DNA of 28,887 nt from a virus: positions 1 through 28,887 of IMG/VR virus record IMGVR_UViG_3300021197_000219; one strand, given 5' to 3'. Numbering within the stretch: position 1 is the stretch's first letter; each line of letters opens with the position of its first letter. This document shows positions 1-8,589 of the stretch, in pieces. The notes under the pieces are model-generated. The model ran no database searches. It was given only the letters and a program-made list of their open reading frames with translations, and was not told where the DNA came from. The translations under genes and the position numbers were made by a program.

Positions 1-3000
1 ACTAGTAAGAATATTTTTAGGTTGTGCATCTGTTAAAAAATCTTTTGGAGTTTTCTCTCCAGCCGTAAATGTGCCGTCTTCATTTTTTGTAACCGTAAAA
101 GTAGAACCAAAAGGATTTTTAGCGTAAAGTTGACCAAGGCTATTACTAAATACTGTATGCTCTGTAACATTACCATTAGATAAAGTTTTCTCCACTTTAC
201 TAACATATCCTGGATTATTAACATCTGGTACTACACCTTCAGGGCCAGTTACTCCAGCTATATTACCACCTTCAGATATTACACCACCCATACCTGATCC
301 TGTGTAAGCACCCGAAACTAAACTTGAAGTGTCGTATTTTTTTACTACAGGAGTTTCTACTGGTGCAGTTTTTACTGGAGCTTCTAAGAATCTAAAATCT
401 TCTGTTAATGTTGGTGAAGAAGTTATTCCTGTGTCTCCAATACCAATGTCATATCCTACTCCTGCTGCAGGTGCTGTTGGAGTTAATCCCATCATTTGAT
501 TTGTAATCATTTGTTGATTAGATAACTGTTGTGCTGTAGGTACATTTGACGGAGAAGTAGAATACTGGCTTTCTAAGTCTCCTATTGTTTGTGCAGGTGC
601 TGGTGTAGGTACAGCTAAAGCTGCAACAGGATCTCCAACAGGTTCTTGAAGTTCAGCAGGTATATTACTACTAGTATCAAAATCTGCAGCACCAGGTATA
701 TCTTTTACTTGTTGTTGATAGTAACCAAAAGGTGCTGCTATTTCTCCAGACCCATAACTTACCATTGCTGGTGTGTCAATTCCAAGGGCTGTTTGTGGAG
801 CTTCTACTCCAATATCAAAACCTTGTCCTGCAGCAACAGGTGAGGCAGTAGCAGGTGCTGTTATTCCAATGTCATATCCTACTCCTGCTGCAGGTGCTGT
901 TGAAGGTTGTGATGCAGGTTGATAACCACCACCAAAACCTGTCATGCCTGGCATTCCAGTTTGTTGTCCATATCCTAAATTAAACATATCTAGTTGCGCT
1001 TGTGGAGAAAAAGCATTTCCATAGTCATCTGTTACAGGTGCAACTGAAGAAATAGATGTGTCTCCTAATCCAATATCATAGCCTACTCCTGCTGCAGGTG
1101 CTGTTGGAGTCATAGGCATACCTAATGTAGGATTTATATTTTTTATATTTGAAGTGTCTATCATTGAAGCATCCATAGGCATACCTAACATAGGATCTAT
1201 ACGATCTATAGGTCTACCTACAGCAGCTTTGTTTGAAACAAGTTGATCAAATGTAGGTGGAGCAACAGGAGTAAAAGGTAGTTTACTTTCTAGTTGTCCT
1301 GTGACAGGATTAAACTCTGCAGTAGGCATAGATTTTTGAATAATAGAATCTGCAACATTGCTAGGTTTTGTATTAAGAGATTGACCTTCAAGAACTGGCC
1401 CTTGTATTGGTGAGGCTAATGCATTATTACGAAATCTTTCTTCAAGAGCTTGTCCTCTAGCTGTTTCATTTAATTGTGTATTTGATAGTGGTGCTGTTCC
1501 ATATGGATTTATTTCTCCAGGTTTATCTACACCAGGAGTTCCTGAAACAACTTTATTTGTTGTTTTTGTAAAGCTAGGTGCAATTTTTGCCTGATCTTTA
1601 AATGTAAGTTGTTTTGTAGCATTACTAACAAAAGTATTAACATTTTCATTATTATTTGTTTCAGTATTTACTGCTGCATTTGTAGCTTGCGTAGCATTAT
1701 TTTTATATTGTTCTATTTGCTGTGGGTTTAAACCTAATGCTTTTGCTATAGAGTCTGTTATAGTTAATACACCTTTTGCAAATGCACTTCCTATTTTATC
1801 TTTAGCAATAGCTATTGCTGCATCTAATGCTTTTGTTTGTTCTGTAGTTAAACTTCCTTGAGACTTTCTGGCTTCCATTCTTGCAATGTCTAGTTGAACA
1901 TCTTTATAGTGAGCAATAGTAGCAACAGCACCTATAGGAGGAGCTACAATAGATATAAGACTTAAAGCAACTTTATCAGTGTTAAGACCCTTTGTATGTT
2001 TTGTGGTCATTGCAGAAGTAAATTCTACATTATCCATAGTAGAATAGTTTGGAGGTGTATGTACTGAACCTACAGGTCTACCTAAACTATCCAGTTCTCC
2101 ACCATATTCAGGTGTTTCTTTTACTAAAATGTTAGGTTCTGTAACAGGTGCTGTACCACCTATTCCAGTGCTAGGATGACTATCAGGATTATTAGGATCA
2201 TAATAAGTATAACCATCAGGTATAGGATATAAAGGTACATTTCCTAAAAAAGCAATAGTCATACTTTCACCTGCAGCATTTCTATATTCTTTAAATATTA
2301 TTCTATTTTGACCCATAATTTCTTTATATGTAGTTTTGCGATTAGATCTAGTTGGCACTGCAGAAGTAGCTAGTGATCTAGTACCTGCAACTCCACCTTC
2401 TGCCATTTCTAATGGTTCACCACTTTCTGATACAACAATTAAATCTGCCATACCAAAAGGTAACTCTTCATCTTTAGATGCATCACGTTCTTCACCCATT
2501 TGACCCATAGCTTCCATTTTAGCTAAACCCATTTTAGCATCTTGTCTTAATGACATTAATTTATCTAACCCTATATAACGAGTAACATCAGCAGGAAATA
2601 CAAATTCTCCTTCACTTAACATTGCAGGTATATCATCAGCAACTTCTTCACGAGAACTACCTGATGGAACAACATTACCTGACTCAGGTTCTATCATGCC
2701 ACCTTCTTCTTTAAGACCACCATCTTCAAATAATTCCATTTGTCTTTTCATCATTGGAGTTCCACCTTTACTAAAGTCTATTGTTTTACCTATTCTAATT
2801 TCGTCTGCACTTATTTTTCTAATTAAAGATAATGGACTTTCATTATATTTTTTTACTAATTTTTTTAGTCTATTAAGATCTTTAGATGAAGTTGTTATAT
2901 CTTTTAAAACAACATCACTACTATCTGTAGAATCATAGTTAGATAAATCTATGTCTGTTAACTTTCTTTTAAGATGTCCTAAACCTACACTATCAAGATC

Positions 3001-3063
3001 TACTATATTTTTATCTGTATTATCTCTAGCTTTTGGTATTATTGATTTTTTTACATCTGCCAT
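1..3063 (-). CDS. Large virion-associated / tail-region protein, partial (runs off left edge)
   Basis: An open frame of 1021 codons without a stop starts at ATG 3063 and continues past position 1, so the C-terminus is missing. The start overlaps the stop of the preceding 68-aa gene (TAATG), suggesting coupled translation. The N-terminal third has a motif reading DIPAMLSEGEFVFPADV (about residues 150-166), which I recognise from large proteins encoded beside the portal in marine podophages, usually annotated only as structural or hypothetical. The middle is low-complexity, rich in Pro, Ala, Thr, Asn and Gln. Around residues 650-880 a segment resembling TAPAAGVGYDIG recurs four times. A short hydrophobic, glycine/alanine-containing stretch lies near residue 350. 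Position after terminase and portal supports a virion or head-assembly role. No enzymatic motif was seen. Frame and existence are secure; function is inference. Confidence 0.8.
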   Translation of the reverse strand, partial: MADVKKSIIPKARDNTDKNIVDLDSVGLGHLKRKLTDIDLSNYDSTDSSDVVLKDITTSSKDLNRLKKLVKKYNESPLSLIRKISADEIRIGKTIDFSKGGTPMMKRQMELFEDGGLKEEGGMIEPESGNVVPSGSSREEVADDIPAMLSEGEFVFPADVTRYIGLDKLMSLRQDAKMGLAKMEAMGQMGEERDASKDEELPFGMADLIVVSESGEPLEMAEGGVAGTRSLATSAVPTRSNRKTTYKEIMGQNRIIFKEYRNAAGESMTIAFLGNVPLYPIPDGYTYYDPNNPDSHPSTGIGGTAPVTEPNILVKETPEYGGELDSLGRPVGSVHTPPNYSTMDNVEFTSAMTTKHTKGLNTDKVALSLISIVAPPIGAVATIAHYKDVQLDIARMEARKSQGSLTTEQTKALDAAIAIAKDKIGSAFAKGVLTITDSIAKALGLNPQQIEQYKNNATQATNAAVNTETNNNENVNTFVSNATKQLTFKDQAKIAPSFTKTTNKVVSGTPGVDKPGEINPYGTAPLSNTQLNETARGQALEERFRNNALASPIQGPVLEGQSLNTKPSNVADSIIQKSMPTAEFNPVTGQLESKLPFTPVAPPTFDQLVSNKAAVGRPIDRIDPMLGMPMDASMIDTSNIKNINPTLGMPMTPTAPAAGVGYDIGLGDTSISSVAPVTDDYGNAFSPQAQLDMFNLGYGQQTGMPGMTGFGGGYQPASQPSTAPAAGVGYDIGITAPATASPVAAGQGFDIGVEAPQTALGIDTPAMVSYGSGEIAAPFGYYQQQVKDIPGAADFDTSSNIPAELQEPVGDPVAALAVPTPAPAQTIGDLESQYSTSPSNVPTAQQLSNQQMITNQMMGLTPTAPAAGVGYDIGIGDTGITSSPTLTEDFRFLEAPVKTAPVETPVVKKYDTSSLVSGAYTGSGMGGVISEGGNIAGVTGPEGVVPDVNNPGYVSKVEKTLSNGNVTEHTVFSNSLGQLYAKNPFGSTFTVTKNEDGTFTAGEKTPKDFLTDAQPKNILTS
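431..1110 (-). repeat. Four dispersed copies of a TAPAAGVGYDIG-encoding repeat
   Basis: Inside the large virion-associated gene a unit of about 40-55 bp recurs near 431-484, 806-842 (degenerate), 861-903 and 1057-1110. The three good copies encode TAPAAGVGYDIG followed by I/L and, in two of them, GDT. The degenerate copy encodes a VAAGQGFDIG-like version. Copies are in the same frame, separated by unrelated Pro/Gln/Ala-rich linkers, so they look like protein-level repeats (docking or binding modules) rather than a DNA-level array. Confidence 0.8.
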
Positions 3064-3269
3064 TATTTTAATACTTCATCTCTAAGTTTTTGCAGTCTAC
3101 GCAAAGTATATATAGCTCCCTGCGCTCTGTGAACTGCAACCATATTATCTGCTTGTTCCATAGTACGATACTGTTGATTAACTAACTCTTCTAAGTAGTT
3201 ATTGAAGTTGGCCCATTCCTTCGGGCGGCTGACCAGCCCCTTGAGTTTGCTGAGTATTTCCTTGTTCAT
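3063..3269 (-). CDS. Small protein overlapping the portal gene, unknown function
   Basis: 68 aa, charged and predicted largely helical (Lys/Glu/Arg/Leu-rich, no membrane segment). It overlaps the 3' end of the portal gene by 71 bp in another frame. ATG 3269 is preferred over an in-frame GTG at 3275 because AAGGA lies 10 nt upstream of the ATG but only 4 nt from the GTG. Its TAA shares a base with the ATG of the downstream large gene. Position between portal and a large virion protein suggests an adaptor, scaffold or assembly role, but nothing in the sequence proves this. I do not recognise the family. Confidence 0.7.
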   Translation of the reverse strand: MNKEILSKLKGLVSRPKEWANFNNYLEELVNQQYRTMEQADNMVAVHRAQGAIYTLRRLQKLRDEVLK

Positions 3270-5328
3270 TACCACTAAATCCTTGTTCTTGAGGTCTAGG
3301 TGCTGTACCTGTACCTATGTTACCACCACCTGCTCCTGTTGGATCTGCTGGATTAGCTCCTGCTGGTGCAGGTGCTTGTTCTTCTGGTGCAGGTTGTTGA
3401 AACGCTTTCATAAGCTCTGCTTGTATAGCTGCTTCATTCATATTGTTGGTTACTTTGTCAGGGTCTAGGTCCATAGATTTTGCAATCTCACGGATTATGT
3501 AATCAAACTTAGCAAAGGGTGCTAGTGTAGGACTAGATGCAACTTGCATAAATTGCATTAATCTTTGGCTACGTACTTCATTAGCCATAAGACTTTCTGT
3601 TCCTCTTGCCTTAACTTCTAAATCTCCTTTAATATCAGAGTCATAATCAAACTGCATATTAAAACGAAATAAACCCTCTCCTAAAGGGCGCAATAAATAA
3701 TCATCTACATTTTTAATAACATTCTTAATGCCACCACTAGCAGCATTCATTAACATACTTATACCTGAAGCTGTTCTACCTACTCCTGATACGCCAGTTT
3801 GACCATGTGAAAAACTAGGTAGCCCAGTGCTTTCATCAGATAATTGTCTAGCCTTATCAAATAACTGTAAATTTTCTCCTGCAACATTAGGAAACTTTGT
3901 ACCAAAAATAGCCTGACCAGGTGCGCCACCCTGTCTTCTAAATACTTTTCCTGGGTATACTGATAGATCTTGGCCTGGTACTAGATTTGTTTCATCTACT
4001 TCTATAAGAAGATTACCAGACAATACAGCATTGTCAACAGCCATTCTCATAAAGCCGTTCATTAATGTCTGAGTATCATCCATGTTTTCAGCTATACCCA
4101 CACCAAAAAAACTGTATGGGTTAAGTTCATATGGAGCAGCCATGTAAGGTATACGTGCAGGTTTAAATGGATTAATAACCATTCTAATTAGTTTACCGTT
4201 ACATATCCAGATGTTAGCCTGTAGTTCGTCTGCTTCTTCTAGCTCTTCAGGTATATCTACACCCTGTTCTTGTAACATTTCTATATCACACATACCCCAA
4301 TATTCTAGTACTTCAAATCTTTCTGTACCATGCTCTGGTGCATAATCAGATAAATCATCTTCCCAATGTTCTCTATCATAATTTTCACCTATCTGTATAG
4401 CTTCATCTATTACAGCAGATCTAAAGTAGGGTCGTTTTTTTAATGCACGTAATTGACTACGTGACATTTTGTGACGTTCAATTACATACTGTGCTTCTTC
4501 CATATTGTTTGCATCAGGGTCAGGATAAAAGTTCCATACAGATACATGAGATACTTGAGGAACTGTTTTTATTGTAGGTTCATATTCTCCGTTGTCATTC
4601 CAACTAGGGTACTCTTTATCTACAGCAAATGGCCCTTTCATTACACCTGTACCAAACAAAGCCATTTCAAATGCTGTACTACGTAAATGTTTAGATGCAC
4701 TAGACTCTTCTAATTGATCTTGTATTTTCTTTTGCATTTTTTTAGCTGCAATCATTGCAGGACTAAAAGTTATAGCTGATGGAGTTTTACCTGCTCCATT
4801 TTTTAAACTGTCTATACCTTCAAGATCATCTGATAGTGGCCCTAGTAAATCTACTAATGTTTGTTCGGTAGCTCCTGCTGGTAATTTTTTACCATCTCCT
4901 GCAAATCCATAGGGATTAACATTTCTATCACTAAGTTGTTCAGGTAGTTTAGGATCAAAGTGTACACTATCTACTACACCATCAGGTAACTCTGTAGGAT
5001 CAACAGATAAAGGAAATTTATTATTAGCAAATAATACGTCTACTATTTGTCCATATGCTGCTAAAGTTTTAGTTTTAGTTACTTTTATAAAAACACGAGA
5101 TTTTTCAGCTTCTGTAAATTGAACATCTGAACCATATATACCTCTATAATTTCTATACGATTTTAACCATCGTGTTTCATCTTGTTGACGATAATCATCT
5201 GCTCTAGTGTACCTATCCATAACAAAAGGAATAATACTAGACACATCTGCATCTTCTATAATAGAGTCTTCAGAATCTTCTAAAGCTATTGCTTCGTCTT
5301 CAATAAATACTTCGTTTTCTTCTTCCAT
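3199..5328 (-). CDS. Portal protein (head-tail connector)
   Basis: 709 aa. It would form the ring at the head vertex through which DNA is packaged and ejected, and which binds terminase and tail. Recognised by its position directly after the large terminase, its length, and the central conserved segment around residues 405-435 (YSFFGVGIAENMDDTQ, then a hydrophobic helix MNGFMRMAVDNAVL), typical of podovirus portals of the P22/marine podophage kind. The N-terminus is acidic. The last 60 residues are low-complexity, rich in Gln, Pro, Ala and Gly, a common disordered tail. AAAGGA sits 6 nt before the ATG. The 3' end overlaps the next small gene by 71 bp. Confidence 0.88.
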   Translation of the reverse strand: MEEENEVFIEDEAIALEDSEDSIIEDADVSSIIPFVMDRYTRADDYRQQDETRWLKSYRNYRGIYGSDVQFTEAEKSRVFIKVTKTKTLAAYGQIVDVLFANNKFPLSVDPTELPDGVVDSVHFDPKLPEQLSDRNVNPYGFAGDGKKLPAGATEQTLVDLLGPLSDDLEGIDSLKNGAGKTPSAITFSPAMIAAKKMQKKIQDQLEESSASKHLRSTAFEMALFGTGVMKGPFAVDKEYPSWNDNGEYEPTIKTVPQVSHVSVWNFYPDPDANNMEEAQYVIERHKMSRSQLRALKKRPYFRSAVIDEAIQIGENYDREHWEDDLSDYAPEHGTERFEVLEYWGMCDIEMLQEQGVDIPEELEEADELQANIWICNGKLIRMVINPFKPARIPYMAAPYELNPYSFFGVGIAENMDDTQTLMNGFMRMAVDNAVLSGNLLIEVDETNLVPGQDLSVYPGKVFRRQGGAPGQAIFGTKFPNVAGENLQLFDKARQLSDESTGLPSFSHGQTGVSGVGRTASGISMLMNAASGGIKNVIKNVDDYLLRPLGEGLFRFNMQFDYDSDIKGDLEVKARGTESLMANEVRSQRLMQFMQVASSPTLAPFAKFDYIIREIAKSMDLDPDKVTNNMNEAAIQAELMKAFQQPAPEEQAPAPAGANPADPTGAGGGNIGTGTAPRPQEQGFSGNEQGNTQQTQGAGQPPEGMGQLQ

Positions 5329-5338
5329 TTATTTTCCT

Positions 5339-6928
5339 TTAATATCCAAACGTTGTATCTGCTATAGCCATTCTATTTGTTCTAGAGCTATTGGGATCAT
5401 AATCAAATATACTAAACCTTGGTCTTGACATAATACCATACCTTAATGCATCGTACAAGTGGTCTTCTGAAGTTGTGTCAATATCTTCTGGATTTTTCTT
5501 GTCTATTGGTAGTGCAGGTAGTTGCGCTATCATATTAGTGCAGTTATTAAAAAACACAAGTCTAGGTTCTTCTGTGTATTCATCTATCTGTAAACGCCTG
5601 TGTATTTCGTTTTTACCTGCGACACGAGATCCTTTTGATCTATCTGAAGGCCGCCATCTGCAACCTCGTTGTACCATTTGTTCAGCTAGAGATGGGCCTG
5701 TGTCACCACGTTTGTGCCATAGTGAGGAGTCAAGTACTCCGTATCTCATTCCACCATCACCAGCTTCTAGTTCTAGTATCATGTCAGCTAAATCTGTAGC
5801 TAATACTTTACTTACATATAACTCTCTATATACAATAAGCTGTTCATTTGGGGATACAGCGAACCATACAACGCCTGACTTACTTCCGTATCCGTAGTCA
5901 CATGCTCTAAATCTAACCCAGTTGTTAGGTATATCAAAGGGTTCAACGACATGTACATTCCTATCAAACTCTGTAAATGCTGCACCTTCTTTAATATCCC
6001 AATCACCGTCTAGTAACTGTCTACGTTGTTGTTCAGGCAAAGATAGAAGCATTGCTTCGTAGTCACCTTGTTCAGCTAAGTAGGGGTTGTCTTTTAGTCT
6101 TGCAGGTATAAACTTTCTTTTAAATAATGCTTTACCTGCTTTTTGATGTCCTGCTGGGTACTTTAACTCTTCTCCTGTTTCAATGTCTGTAGCATTAAAT
6201 GCTGTATTAATTGATGCAGGATCTATAAACATTTTCTTTACCCAGTGATGTCCTCTACCGCCAGGGTTGGTAGTAGCCCTCATGTATACTGGTAAATCGG
6301 TTGCAGTGGATCGTAGACGAGAACGCATGTAATTCCATGCAAATGGTGTGGGCCATTGAGTCAATTCGTCAAAACCTATCCAGCTAAACGCTAGACCCTG
6401 ATAACGCAAAGCATCATCTTCTCTATCAAGATATGACATCCACAATCTTGCGCCAGATGGTGCGACCCACTGCATCTTTCTTTCTGACCATTTTATTCCA
6501 GGCCAGATTTTTGGATACATCTCTTGAGACTTAAATATAAGTTCTCTAAGCTCTTCCGTAGTGTGTCGTAACAACAACCCAGAAAATGCAGGATGCCCCA
6601 TGTATCGTAACGGATCGGCAAGCATAGCGTAACTTTTACCACCACCAGCAGAACCACCGTAAAGAACTTCTCTTTCGCCTGCTGCAAGAAACGCAGTCTG
6701 CGGCCCAGCATTAGGTTTAAATATAACATTATGTTGTTCTTCAAGAGTTTCAATAGGATCTAGTTTATCTATTTCTACTACTTTAGATTGCTCTTGCTTC
6801 TTCTTTGCTGTTGTCTTCTTTTGAACCGACTCTTTGGCTTTCAATTTTTTCCGCTTTGGCGATTGCCTCTTTCGCATAGTCTGCCCATCTGCGTAAGCTT
6901 GCAGCTTGGTTGTTTCTTCTTTTTTCAT
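5339..6928 (-). CDS. terL: Terminase large subunit (DNA-packaging ATPase/nuclease)
   Basis: 529 aa, normal length for the family. It translocates DNA into the prohead using ATP and cuts concatemers. The N-terminal ATPase shows Walker A GGSAGGGKS (residues 91-99), Walker B ending in FDE (residues 186-188), and an ATTNPGG coupling segment (about 218-224). The C-terminal RNase H-like nuclease shows acidic motifs RACDYGYG, GVLDSS and a final EDHLYDALRYG. The first 50 residues are strongly basic and unlike the rest. That extension overlaps the upstream helix-turn-helix gene by 146 bp, so the true start could be internal (Met18 is an alternative). AAGGA lies 12 nt before the chosen ATG. Confidence 0.95.
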   Translation of the reverse strand: MKKEETTKLQAYADGQTMRKRQSPKRKKLKAKESVQKKTTAKKKQEQSKVVEIDKLDPIETLEEQHNVIFKPNAGPQTAFLAAGEREVLYGGSAGGGKSYAMLADPLRYMGHPAFSGLLLRHTTEELRELIFKSQEMYPKIWPGIKWSERKMQWVAPSGARLWMSYLDREDDALRYQGLAFSWIGFDELTQWPTPFAWNYMRSRLRSTATDLPVYMRATTNPGGRGHHWVKKMFIDPASINTAFNATDIETGEELKYPAGHQKAGKALFKRKFIPARLKDNPYLAEQGDYEAMLLSLPEQQRRQLLDGDWDIKEGAAFTEFDRNVHVVEPFDIPNNWVRFRACDYGYGSKSGVVWFAVSPNEQLIVYRELYVSKVLATDLADMILELEAGDGGMRYGVLDSSLWHKRGDTGPSLAEQMVQRGCRWRPSDRSKGSRVAGKNEIHRRLQIDEYTEEPRLVFFNNCTNMIAQLPALPIDKKNPEDIDTTSEDHLYDALRYGIMSRPRFSIFDYDPNSSRTNRMAIADTTFGY

Positions 6929-7208
6929 TCTCTAAACGTTTCCTTAAACCTACATGTGATATGTATCTATTTGTATTGCGAGTTAACCATTGTGATACTT
7001 CTCTATACGAATATTGTTTTAAATATCTTTTTGCTATTTCTAGTTTATCTAGTTGGTCAGGTATTGGGTTTAGTATTCCACTATCTTCTTTATCTAGCTC
7101 GTAGCCAAAAGGTATAGTGCGAGAAATCTTAGGTATAGATACCCATTCATTATCTTCTTTTATGTCTGTTGGTTGTGGTAGTTTCCATTTACCTAATGAT
7201 CTAGTCAT
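6783..7208 (-). CDS. Helix-turn-helix protein just upstream of terL
   Basis: 141 aa. Residues about 60-95 (KRYLKQYSYREVSQWLTRN followed by a SHVGLRKRLENEKRR-like helix) have the rhythm of a helix-turn-helix of the resolvase/transposase type, in which the second helix reads the DNA. The C-terminus is charged, Lys/Glu-rich and likely helical. Placed directly before the large terminase, it could help select packaging sites or act as a regulator. Another protein two genes upstream looks more like a classical small terminase, so this one is not named TerS here. Its 3' end overlaps terL by 146 bp, an unusually long overlap. Existence is likely; function is inferred from motif and place. Confidence 0.75.
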   Translation of the reverse strand: MTRSLGKWKLPQPTDIKEDNEWVSIPKISRTIPFGYELDKEDSGILNPIPDQLDKLEIAKRYLKQYSYREVSQWLTRNTNRYISHVGLRKRLENEKRRNNQAASLRRWADYAKEAIAKAEKIESQRVGSKEDNSKEEARAI

Positions 7209-7211
7209 TTA

Positions 7212-7475
7212 TTATTTTTTCTTTTTTAAATGGTCAACAATAGTTACAGGATTTACATAGTTTTTTGTTACTAATCCACCTGAACGCATTTTTAAACCCT
7301 CACGTTCTAATGCTTTTCTTATTTCCATTTCTTCTTCCATGTACTCTTTATACATGCGTTCTTGGTCTTCTTTTTCTAGTCTTTTTTCTCTCTCTTTTTT
7401 AGTTTCTTTTTTAGTTTTCTTTTTCTTTTTAGCTGCTTTAGCTGCTGCTTTTACTGCTGCTCCTAAAAAACTCAT
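7212..7475 (-). CDS. Lysine-rich small protein with MSFLGA leader
   Basis: 87 aa. The N-terminus MSFLGAAVKAAAKAAKKKKK is followed by long Lys/Glu/Arg stretches predicted as a charged helix, and ends in four lysines. The first 20 residues match almost exactly the N-terminus of another gene in this arm (10352-10798, MSFIGAVARAAAKAGKKKKK), so both share a short hydrophobic/Ala leader plus poly-Lys. AAGGA precedes the ATG by about 9 nt. It could bind nucleic acid or be packaged in the capsid with DNA; no known domain was recognised. Confidence 0.75.
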   Translation of the reverse strand: MSFLGAAVKAAAKAAKKKKKTKKETKKEREKRLEKEDQERMYKEYMEEEMEIRKALEREGLKMRSGGLVTKNYVNPVTIVDHLKKKK

Positions 7476-7479
7476 AATA

Positions 7480-7848
7480 CTATTCCTTTTCTACATTTTT
7501 AGGTGGCATTAACATGACTCCACCTTTAGCTTCTACTTGTACTTTCTCAGTTTTAACAAGTCCAGTACGATCTAGTAACTCTTTAGCTGCTGCCATCTTA
7601 TCTCGTATGCCTAGTTCAGTAGGATCATATAGTCCACCTACCATAGCCATTGCAGCTTTAGGAGCATTACGAGCCATAAAGCTCTGTGTGCTTTCTAATA
7701 TTTCTTCTTTCATAGAATTAACAACTTCAGTAGTGCTAGTTGCATCAGAGTATCCAGCTATCTTTTTTGCTGTTACTACATCACCACCTGCGTCATCAAA
7801 TAACACAGATAAAAACTTTTGTTGTCGTTCTGTTAGTTGTCTAGCCAT
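7480..7848 (-). CDS. Putative terminase small subunit
   Basis: 122 aa from ATG 7848; an in-frame start further upstream would lie inside the endolysin gene and lacks support. The protein starts MARQLTERQQKFLSVLFDDA and has a KKIAGYSDATSTTEVV segment, a pattern of phage small terminases in which an N-terminal DNA-binding helical domain precedes an oligomerisation helix. It ends with a KELLDRTGLVKTEKVQVEA-type tail also common in that family. The small subunit recognises the packaging site and delivers DNA to TerL, encoded two genes downstream. It overlaps the endolysin stop by 8 bp (ATGGCTAG). Assigned from sequence resemblance; the exact family was not searched. Confidence 0.75.
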   Translation of the reverse strand: MARQLTERQQKFLSVLFDDAGGDVVTAKKIAGYSDATSTTEVVNSMKEEILESTQSFMARNAPKAAMAMVGGLYDPTELGIRDKMAAAKELLDRTGLVKTEKVQVEAKGGVMLMPPKNVEKE

Positions 7849-8356
7849 GTAACATTTCCAATGCTTTTTCTTTTGTTTCATCGTTACGTCTAGTCCACCC
7901 TTTACCGAAGGTATCAAAGGTAGATAGTTTCTCGTAGAAATTTTGACGTGTATAATGCATTTGTTCTATTATATCTTCTGGGTCTACTTCAGCGACAGCC
8001 TGTAAAGTCATCGGGCCTATACCACCATCCTGCTCTACACCGACTATACGTTGCAACGCTTTAGCTGATCGTGAGACTCCTGAGTTAACAGCCCAGTCAA
8101 ATACACAAAGATCAACCCCACTAGGAAGTTGATCACATTTTGCTCTATTCCAATAATTTTTCTTGTAAATAGGAGCTACATCTTCGTGCGTCAAGTCACG
8201 CATCTCTTTAGGTGTAGTCTCTCTGCCTACCCATTTATCATAGACTTTTTTAGTGACACCATAATTCGTAATGCCACCTGGATCTTTAGGATGATTTACA
8301 AAACCACCTTCGTGTTCAAGTATTATTTCTAAACACGTACTGTAATTGCTCATCAT
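7841..8356 (-). CDS. Endolysin, glycoside hydrolase family 108 (N-acetylmuramidase)
   Basis: 171 aa, the usual size. It cleaves the glycan backbone of peptidoglycan at the end of infection. The GH108 signature is at the N-terminus: HEGGFVNHPKDPGGITNYGVT (residues 15-35), with Glu16 of the EGG triplet as the expected catalytic acid. The C-terminal half (about 95-165, including VGVEQDGGIGPMTLQAV) matches the predicted peptidoglycan-binding domain usually joined to GH108. No signal peptide was seen, so it needs a holin; a GTA-type holin lies two genes upstream in the operon. The start overlaps the preceding stop (ATGA); a second Met directly follows the first. Confidence 0.93.
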   Translation of the reverse strand: MMSNYSTCLEIILEHEGGFVNHPKDPGGITNYGVTKKVYDKWVGRETTPKEMRDLTHEDVAPIYKKNYWNRAKCDQLPSGVDLCVFDWAVNSGVSRSAKALQRIVGVEQDGGIGPMTLQAVAEVDPEDIIEQMHYTRQNFYEKLSTFDTFGKGWTRRNDETKEKALEMLHG

Positions 8357-8589
8357 TTTTTCTTTTTCATTACACCGCCTTTAGCGTAACCTTTTTTCTT
8401 TTTAGTCATACCACCTTTAGCATAACCTTTTTTCTTCATCATGCCACCTTTAGCAGCTTTTCTGACTGGTGTTTTTCTTTTATCTGCTCCTCTAGGTTTA
8501 GGCATATATTTAACTAGTAGATCTTTAAAATCTAATCCTTTTTCTTTAGCTTCTTTCTTTAAGCCTTTTAGCCATGCTGGGTCTGCCAT
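8353..8589 (-). CDS. Lys/Gly-rich small protein with KKGYAKGG repeats
   Basis: 78 aa and very basic. The first 30 residues are ordinary (MADPAWLKGLKKEAKEKGLD). The C-terminal half repeats KGGMMKKKGYAKGGM-like units about three times and ends KKKK. Related short KKGYAKGG-type proteins are frequent in marine phages and have no known function. It may bind DNA or be a packaged virion component. It sits between holin and endolysin, coupled to both by TAATG and ATGA overlaps. Confidence 0.75.
   Translation of the reverse strand: MADPAWLKGLKKEAKEKGLDFKDLLVKYMPKPRGADKRKTPVRKAAKGGMMKKKGYAKGGMTKKKKGYAKGGVMKKKK

Noticed and set aside
5475-5897. 140-codon frame antisense to the terminase gene
   Set aside because: Mirror frame of a well-supported terL; composition is Ser/Pro-rich as expected from antisense reading. 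No Shine-Dalgarno.
7514-7852. 112-codon plus-strand frame over the small terminase gene
   Set aside because: Antisense shadow of the TerS-like gene, no coupling and no recognisable motif.
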